Positions 59,218-64,000 of a DNA stretch of 64,000 bases are shown piece after piece. Both the position numbers and the translations under genes were made by a program. Positions within the stretch are counted from its first letter, which is position 1. Each line of letters starts with the position of its first letter. The DNA is from Pseudooceanicola lipolyticus (GTDB taxonomy: Bacteria; Pseudomonadota; Alphaproteobacteria; Rhodobacterales; Rhodobacteraceae), in contig NZ_PGTB01000003.1 of NCBI RefSeq assembly GCF_002786325.1, positions 57,760 through 121,759 of the forward strand, given 5' to 3'. Below the pieces are notes generated by a model. The model was given only the letters and a program-made list of their open reading frames with translations, was not told where the DNA came from and did not search any database.

Positions 59218-60522
59218 CTACTTACCCCGCAAATTCATGCGAAACGTTTTCTCGATACGGCTCACATCAGAATGCTCAACACCCGCCCGTTCAGCGAACT
59301 CGTGCCACTGCGCGACCGCGCCCAGGATTTCCTCAATAGCTTGGTTCGCCCTGTTGGATTTCAGCCCCACGTTCGAAGCAAAAACCATGAGGTCGCCATG
59401 AGTGAAATCGTTTCGCTTTCCAGCTAGGCTCATTTGATGGTCGCGCGTCCATGAGCCAGAAGGATTGTAGGAATAGGCCACGTCATAGGCTGGGAACAGT
59501 CGCCAAGTGCCGGACCGGCCCATGAGGAAGGAGATGTTCTTGACGTGGTCATCTTGGTTGCGAGCGACAACGTTGAAGACAGCGCGCTTGTATTGTTGCT
59601 CCACCACATCCATTCCGAGCCCAAGATCCCTAATCGTCATGATGGCCTGCTCGTAGGAATAAGAGGCCGGGTCATTGAAGTCGAAATGCTGTATCGCGCC
59701 GAGCGATTGCATGTGGACCTTGCGCCCTCGTTCGTCCCGGTCGAACCGACGCGTCATGAAATGGCTTCGTCCGCCTTCATGGTGAAGCCTGCATTCCGAC
59801 ATGTCGATGCCCGCCGCCGTCGCCATCAGGTAATATGCGTACTCGATTTTTCCGAAGCCTTGGGGATCGGCTAGCTCCTTATCTCGATTGTTGGACACGC
59901 CGTCGAACTTCAAGAGCCAGTGCTCGTATCCCTCGTCGACTTTGACTTGGCCTGACCTGAACTCCCCGGTGTCTCGGTTCCAGGCAAGCACCGCCTTCGC
60001 GCGCGCGCCACCCGCCGAAGTCCCGACGCTCAAAATATCTTCGAGCGCCTCTGCGTCGTCCTCGCCTCCGAGCCTGCCGGCAAGGTTCTCGCGCTCGCTT
60101 AAGACCCTGTTGGCCAGATCCACCAACTGAGCCACTTCCAGCTTTTTGGACCGGGTCGCTTTACGGACCGTTGGCTCGAATTCCAGTGCCCCGATTCCGC
60201 GGTTGCCGATGTAGCAAAGCCGATCCACTGGGCTGAACCGGCCCGCGCTTCGCCCCGTTTCTGCAAGCCACGCATCGATCAACCGGTTCCCGAACTTGTC
60301 CGGCAACGCGTCGGCCAACATGCCGGGTAACCCTTTGAACGTTTCCTTCGGAAGGGCGGGAAACTCGTAGGGTGCTTCCCGAACTGGCATCTTCAGGGGC
60401 GCGACCTCAATACCCGCGCCCACAAAGGCCGGATCGTATTGAAAGATGCCGAGTGCGCGTGCTTCATCCCAACTTACGGCACCGATGCGCCGACCCCACA
60501 ATATTATGCTCGCATCAGTCAT
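59218..60522 (-). CDS. hipA: HipA-type Ser/Thr kinase toxin
   Basis: A 434-aa kinase. N-terminal HipA_N domain with FKGLPGMLADALPDKFGNRLIDAWL; ILSVGTSAGGARAKAVLAWN is the Gly-rich loop; HWLLKFDG holds the ATP Lys; catalytic NQDDHVKNISF and metal-binding PAYDVAYSY; STR-like MSLAGKRNDFTHGD near the end. The full set suggests an active toxin that phosphorylates a translation component. Its start overlaps hipB by 8 bases. Confidence 0.92.
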   Translation of the reverse strand: MTDASIILWGRRIGAVSWDEARALGIFQYDPAFVGAGIEVAPLKMPVREAPYEFPALPKETFKGLPGMLADALPDKFGNRLIDAWLAETGRSAGRFSPVDRLCYIGNRGIGALEFEPTVRKATRSKKLEVAQLVDLANRVLSERENLAGRLGGEDDAEALEDILSVGTSAGGARAKAVLAWNRDTGEFRSGQVKVDEGYEHWLLKFDGVSNNRDKELADPQGFGKIEYAYYLMATAAGIDMSECRLHHEGGRSHFMTRRFDRDERGRKVHMQSLGAIQHFDFNDPASYSYEQAIMTIRDLGLGMDVVEQQYKRAVFNVVARNQDDHVKNISFLMGRSGTWRLFPAYDVAYSYNPSGSWTRDHQMSLAGKRNDFTHGDLMVFASNVGLKSNRANQAIEEILGAVAQWHEFAERAGVEHSDVSRIEKTFRMNLRGK

Positions 60523-60853
60523 CTACGTCGTCACCCCAGGTCCATGATGATTTTTTGGGTTGTTCCGATGCAGGACTCGCTCTCCTGCGTTCCTTCCCCT
60601 TCTGTGAGACGCGTTCAATTGGCCTGATGTCTCCCTCTGGTAACACAGAGAGTATCGCATGCTCCAAATCGAGCGCAGCGGCGACGCGAAGAAAGGTGTC
60701 CAGTGTGGAAGGATCCCCAGCCTCAAGGCGACGCAGGGTGCGGACTCCGATGCCCGCCTTCTCGGCGAGGTCAGTTTGGGTTACGTTGCGCGCGAGGCGC
60801 AGACGCGCAAGACGCTGCCCGATTTCATGTTCGATTTGTTGTGACGTCGCCAT
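60515..60853 (-). CDS. hipB: HipB-type XRE antitoxin
   Basis: A 112-aa DNA-binding protein. HTH: IGQRLARLRLARNVTQTDLAEKAGIGVRTLRRLEAGDPSTLDTFLRVAAALDLEHAI. The C-terminal 40 residues are basic, then acidic (SSWTWGDDVDD), perhaps the kinase-binding part. ATG 60853 is used; an upstream TTG in frame has no site. It should repress the promoter upstream and neutralise HipA. Confidence 0.9.
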   Translation of the reverse strand: MATSQQIEHEIGQRLARLRLARNVTQTDLAEKAGIGVRTLRRLEAGDPSTLDTFLRVAAALDLEHAILSVLPEGDIRPIERVSQKGKERRRASPASEQPKKSSWTWGDDVDD

Positions 60854-60911
60854 TGCTTCTCTAAAGGCCAAACGTTGCCGATTAAGCTAGTTAACTCGCC
60901 ATAGTCGGTCA

Positions 60912-60941
60912 CATATGGCCCTTTGTAGGTTAATTTGTCAA
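60912..60941 (-). promoter_or_regulatory. hipBA promoter
   Basis: Perfect -35 TTGACA (60941-60936 on the - strand), 18-base spacer, -10 CATATG (60917-60912). GGCC-containing repeats (CATATGGCC at 60912, AGTGGCC at 60951, CATACGGCC at 60990, spaced about 37-41) overlap it and are candidate HipB sites. Confidence 0.55.
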
Positions 60942-61221
60942 CAGGTCTCAAGTGGCCTCTTGTGGCGCAAGATCGTCATCAAGCGGCCGCATACGGCCTT
61001 TTAATCACGATTTCCGATTTCGCACTGGTGAGTTGTTGGGGAATGGACCCAAGCGAACCCGAGGTCCCTCCGGCGGAAGCCGCGAACCGCATCGAACCTG
61101 CAACGAGGTGCTGCCAGCTCATTTAGGCAAACTCCGCATGCCCATAGCAGGAGTGATGGCAGCACCGGAAGCCCCGAATTCATTGCGTCAACGCCTCACG
61201 GTAGTTCAGAAGCCCATTGCA

Positions 61222-61271
61222 CCCAACTTATCCGTTGTGTACTTGGCCACAACATAAAAGTTGGGTATATT
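61222..61271 (+). promoter_or_regulatory. Symmetric promoter-operator of the ImmA/IrrE gene
   Basis: Nested perfect dyad: CCCAACTT (61222-61229), GTTGTG (61234-61239), CACAAC (61248-61253), AAGTTGGG (61258-61265). Inside it lies a promoter, TTGGCC (61243-61248), 17-base spacer, TATATT (61266-61271). Transcription would begin around 61278, at the gene start. Confidence 0.75.
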
Positions 61272-61276
61272 GAGGC

Positions 61277-62599
61277 ATGACCATGAACGGAATCACCCTG
61301 AACGAAAAGGAAGCACGGGAAGCGCGCGCGCGGATTTCTCGTCTCTCCGAGGCACTTCACTCGGAGCACGCTATGGAGCCGGTCGTGGCCGGCCTGCCGC
61401 CTGAGGTGGTTTCTCAAGTCTCGCGAATGATGAAGGCCGAACGCGAGCGCCTGACCCGAGCAGTCGAGGCTTATGAAGTGGCCAAGGAAACACAAAAGCC
61501 CACAGCACTAAAGGCCCTTGTAAACCAAGAGCCAGGTTTGATGCTGATCGTCGCTAGGATAGCCAACGGTTACTCCCAGAAAGACCTGGCTTGGCGCCTC
61601 GGAGTGAAAGAACAGCAGGTCCAGCGTTGGGAAGCTGAGCGATACGCCCAGATCAGTCTCAAGAATTATAACCGTGTCGCGGCGCTGCTCGGTGTTCGCC
61701 TGACTGCCGACATGCCCGACCAACCTGCCTTCCGTGGGCTGGACAAAGTGATTGACGGGGTTTCGAAATCGGAAATCAAGAAAATCCTCAAGCATGGACG
61801 CGAGAACGGCTGGTTCGCCGAAGACTTCACTGAGGCTGAGCTTCGCCGCTACATCGCCGAGAACCGGATCGACTTCGGAAGCCCGGGGCTTCTCCGAACT
61901 GGCCTCAACGTTGTGGATCACACCGAAGACGTGCTGCTCCATGCTTGGCGCGCCAGGGTCACAGCGAGGGCGCGCGAGGCTTTCGCAGGCGTCGAGGACA
62001 TTCATGAGCCGCTTGAACTCAAGTGGATGCCCGAACTGGTCCGTCTGAGCAATGATCCCCGCGGACCGCTCCGGGCAGTGGAAGTGCTCGCCATTCGTGG
62101 AATCGTCTTGATTGTGGAGCCACAGATCCCCGGCCTCAAGATCGATGGCGCGGCGTTCATCGTGGATGGGAGACCGGTCATCGGAATGACCGTCAGGACC
62201 GACACGGTGGACAACTTCTGGTTCACGCTGATGCATGAACTTGCCCACGTCACTCTTCACTTCTCCACCGGTCTGGCCGTAGGCTTCTACGATCAGACCG
62301 ACCAAGAGACATCGGTCGATGAACAGGAGGAGGAGGCCAACCGCTTCGCCTCAAACTTGCTTATCCCAGAAGAACGCTGGCGGCGCTCTACCGCCCGTAT
62401 CGCGAAGTCGGCTGCGGTCATCGAGCGCTTCGCCAATGAGCTAGGCATCCATCCGGCGATTGTGTTCGGGCGGATACGCAAGGAACGGGGCGAGTGGTCC
62501 CTGTTCGCAAACAAGATCGGGAGGAACACCGTAAGGAAACTGTTTGTGGGTGAAGCCCAGAAAGGAAAGAGTGATGCTCCCATACTACCCGGCTCTTAG
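61277..62599 (+). CDS. XRE-ImmA/IrrE metalloprotease regulator
   Basis: A 440-aa protein. N-terminal helices, then an XRE HTH (IANGYSQKDLAWRLGVKEQQVQRWEAERYAQISLKNYNRVAALLGV, near 95-140), a long middle, and the zinc protease site LMHELAHVTLHF (near 317) with EANRFASNLLIP as the third-ligand region. Proteins of this kind pair with a toxin or regulator and cleave a repressor. The predicted start of transcription suggests a leaderless message at ATG 61277; ATG 61283 has GAGG 7 bases upstream. It overlaps the beta-family gene by 26 bases. Confidence 0.9.
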   Translation: MTMNGITLNEKEAREARARISRLSEALHSEHAMEPVVAGLPPEVVSQVSRMMKAERERLTRAVEAYEVAKETQKPTALKALVNQEPGLMLIVARIANGYSQKDLAWRLGVKEQQVQRWEAERYAQISLKNYNRVAALLGVRLTADMPDQPAFRGLDKVIDGVSKSEIKKILKHGRENGWFAEDFTEAELRRYIAENRIDFGSPGLLRTGLNVVDHTEDVLLHAWRARVTARAREAFAGVEDIHEPLELKWMPELVRLSNDPRGPLRAVEVLAIRGIVLIVEPQIPGLKIDGAAFIVDGRPVIGMTVRTDTVDNFWFTLMHELAHVTLHFSTGLAVGFYDQTDQETSVDEQEEEANRFASNLLIPEERWRRSTARIAKSAAVIERFANELGIHPAIVFGRIRKERGEWSLFANKIGRNTVRKLFVGEAQKGKSDAPILPGS

Positions 62600-63665
62600 G
62601 GCTAAGCCCGGTGAGTTCGCTGCCTGCGGTAGGCTGGCCGCCCGTTATCAGGGACACGTGTGCCCTCGCTTCGTGGTGCCGCCTCCTACCGAGTCAGACC
62701 CCGAAAAGGGGCGCGTGCCAACGCTGGACGAGATCGCCTACATGATGGGGGAGCGCCTCGGAAAGAGCTGGCCCCACCGGCGTGCGTTTCTTGACCCGCA
62801 ACTGGCCGCGGCGGCCCTGGGCGACGAGGGTGTGGCGACGCTCTTCCGCATCGCCACGGCGGTAAACTCCCGCCTGCTTCCCGTTCTGACTGTTGCCGAT
62901 CTGAGCAACCCGGCCCGGCAGGGCCTTATTCGGGGCGGCGACGTGCGGGCAGGCATCTACATGGACTTCGAGGAAGTTGATCCCGCTGCCCTGGTCAAGG
63001 CGGTGGAAAAGGCGGGCGTCCGGCCGGAACAGTGTGTCCTCTTCGTAGACTTCACCGGGGCGCCCCTGGGCGCTGACTTCGCGCCCGCCATCGGCGAAAT
63101 CTTCGATCAACTGGACGGCGCGGCGCGGTGGAGCAAAATCGTCTACCAAGCGTCAGCGTACCCGGACAAGCTGCCGGTCGGAGCTAACGAGCGCACGTTG
63201 GTCGCAAGGGCGGAGTGGACCACTTTCTTGGCGGCTCTCAAAGAGACTGGTGTCCAACCAAATCGACTGGCCTACGGCGACTTCGGCGCGGATTGCGGGC
63301 GAATGGTGTTCCCGAAGGGTAAGGGCGGTGGACGACCGAGGCCGCACCTTCGCTACACCGGTAAGACCCACACCTTGGTGATCAGGGGCAGCGACTCGGG
63401 AGCCTTCACGCCGACGATGCGCGAAGTCTGCAGGCAGATCGTCGAGAGCAAGGAGTACTGCGGCAGAGGCTTCTCCCCCGCAGACGACCGGATCTGGCGC
63501 AACGCGAAGGGGCTGACAGAAACCTGCGGCGACGCGACTGGCTGGCGGGAATTGAACACCGCGCATCACCTGGTCAGGGTTGTTAGGGACCTGGGTGCCA
63601 TGTCGGGCATCGAGTTCGAAGAGGATGCTGTCGCTGAGTACTCGGAGCAAGAAAGTTTGTTTTAG
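62574..63665 (+). CDS. Beta family protein, possible effector of the pair
   Basis: A 363-aa soluble protein resembling the 'beta family' (phage T4 beta protein-like): MLPYYPALRAKPGEFAACGRL at the start, LLPVLTVADLSN, QCVLFVDFTGAPL, RLAYGDFGAD, then KTHTLVIRGSD and REVCRQIVESKEYCGRGFSPADDRIW at the end. Known only as a protein class; no activity established. AAGGA precedes ATG 62574, which lies inside the protease gene, so both are made together. That arrangement looks like a toxin/regulator pair. Confidence 0.8.
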   Translation: MLPYYPALRAKPGEFAACGRLAARYQGHVCPRFVVPPPTESDPEKGRVPTLDEIAYMMGERLGKSWPHRRAFLDPQLAAAALGDEGVATLFRIATAVNSRLLPVLTVADLSNPARQGLIRGGDVRAGIYMDFEEVDPAALVKAVEKAGVRPEQCVLFVDFTGAPLGADFAPAIGEIFDQLDGAARWSKIVYQASAYPDKLPVGANERTLVARAEWTTFLAALKETGVQPNRLAYGDFGADCGRMVFPKGKGGGRPRPHLRYTGKTHTLVIRGSDSGAFTPTMREVCRQIVESKEYCGRGFSPADDRIWRNAKGLTETCGDATGWRELNTAHHLVRVVRDLGAMSGIEFEEDAVAEYSEQESLF

Positions 63666-63771
63666 AGTTCGACCACGAAAATTACCTAGTCACGGATCAC
63701 TGTTCCGTTTGGGAAGCTGCTTCTGCCTCTCGCTACGGGCGTCCGGTCTTTACTATTTTGAGTGAGGAAAA

Positions 63772-63923
63772 ATGCATCTTTCACGGATTCTGATTGAGAA
63801 TTTCCGGAACTTTTCAAAACTAGACGTAGCCCTCGATGGAAACGTTGTTGTGGTTGGCGAAAACAAGGTCGGCAAAAGCAACCTGATGCATGCCCTCCGG
63901 TTGCTGTTTGATCCCTCTCTGCC
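63772..63923 (+). pseudogene. OLD/GajA-like ATPase gene, front only, cut by IS
   Basis: GAGGAAAA stands directly before the ATG. MHLSRILIENFRNFSKLDVAL ... VVVVGENKVGKSNLMHALRLLFDPSLPD is the N-terminal part of an OLD-family (Gabija GajA-like) AAA ATPase with Walker A GENKVGKSN. After PSLPD the sequence leaves the family at the proposed IS end. Catalytic Toprim parts are outside or lost. Confidence 0.8.
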
Positions 63924-64000
63924 TGACCTGCCCCCCGCGAAATCCCTCATCATGATGTAGAGTCTGCCCAACCTTGAAGGAGCAGACGAATGCGAAAGAG
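63924..64000 (+). mobile_element. Probable left end of an IS3-type element (partial)
   Basis: TGACCTGCCCCCC at 63924 looks like an IS3-family terminal repeat. A leader of 66 bases and a new ATG with AAGGAG (63990) follow, as in IS3 orfA. The other end lies beyond the window. Confidence 0.5.
63990..64000 (+). CDS. Start of a gene cut by the window edge, likely IS3 orfA
   Basis: ATG 63990 has AAGGAG 8 bases upstream; only Met-Arg-Lys can be read. Assigned by its place just inside the proposed element end. Confidence 0.4.

Overview
This 64 kb window looks like part of a conjugative, heavy-metal-resistance plasmid from an alphaproteobacterium, most likely of the Rhodobacterales (Paracoccus/Roseobacter type). 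The reasons are a RepC-type replication initiator, a complete VirB/VirD4 transfer system, MobC plus a MOBP-like relaxase, a ParAB partition locus, high GC, and a run of plasmid 'housekeeping' genes common on alphaproteobacterial plasmids (DUF736, DUF3768, WGR, strawberry-notch helicase/methylase, ParB-like nuclease protein). No rRNA, tRNA or CRISPR array was seen.

Layout. (1) 1-2.3 kb: lower-GC remnants, namely an ABC exporter fragment, a cytochrome c and a sialidase-like gene cut by an 832-bp IS427-type IS5-family element with a TA target duplication. (2) 2.3-5.2 kb: repC with a candidate antisense RNA/terminator upstream, and two unknown secreted proteins. (3) 5.2-18.8 kb: a tightly coupled transfer operon virB1-2-3-4-5-eexN-virB6-7-8-9-10-11-virD4 plus an LPD7-domain protein. 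(4) 18.8-34.6 kb: a copper island. It holds copABCD on the + strand, then on the - strand a glutaredoxin/MauE fusion, a DUF305 protein, and a multicopper oxidase with two cytochromes c. These are followed by an APC permease, DUF302, a very small membrane protein, an ICMT-like methyltransferase, DUF2933, a Cu P-type ATPase and a Met-rich EF-hand protein. (5) 35.2-39.6 kb: relaxase, mobC, a candidate oriT with a TATCCTG nic core, and parB-parA with a ribbon-helix-helix regulator. (6) 39.6-44.5 kb: ArdC anti-restriction protein, small ORFs, a SLOG/DUF2493 protein and long structured non-coding stretches. (7) 44.5-47.3 kb: a decayed Zn/Cd/Pb module (DUF411, P-type ATPase tail, lspA, CDF transporter, divergent ArsR regulator, multicopper oxidase tail). 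(8) 47.6-59 kb: the plasmid accessory block on the - strand (RadC/JAB, tandem DUF736, a 1418-aa methylase/helicase, a ParB-like nuclease protein, DUF3768, WGR). Many of its genes end in their own hairpin terminators. (9) 59.2-64 kb: a defence-like right end with hipBA, an XRE-ImmA/IrrE protease, a 'beta family' protein, and an OLD-family ATPase gene cut by what looks like the left end of an IS3-type element.

How it works together: repC and parAB keep the plasmid. MobC/relaxase acting at the candidate oriT, with VirD4 and the VirB channel, move it. ArdC and the SNO helicase/methylase probably help establishment. The copper island exports Cu(I) (P-type ATPase) and oxidises or sequesters periplasmic Cu (CopA, second MCO, cytochromes, Met/His-rich proteins). 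Two CueR/HmrR-like dyads lie in front of copper transcription units, although no MerR-family regulator is encoded in the window. The right end is the best place to look for an undescribed system: the ImmA/IrrE-beta-OLD gene set has a highly symmetric promoter-operator in front of it.
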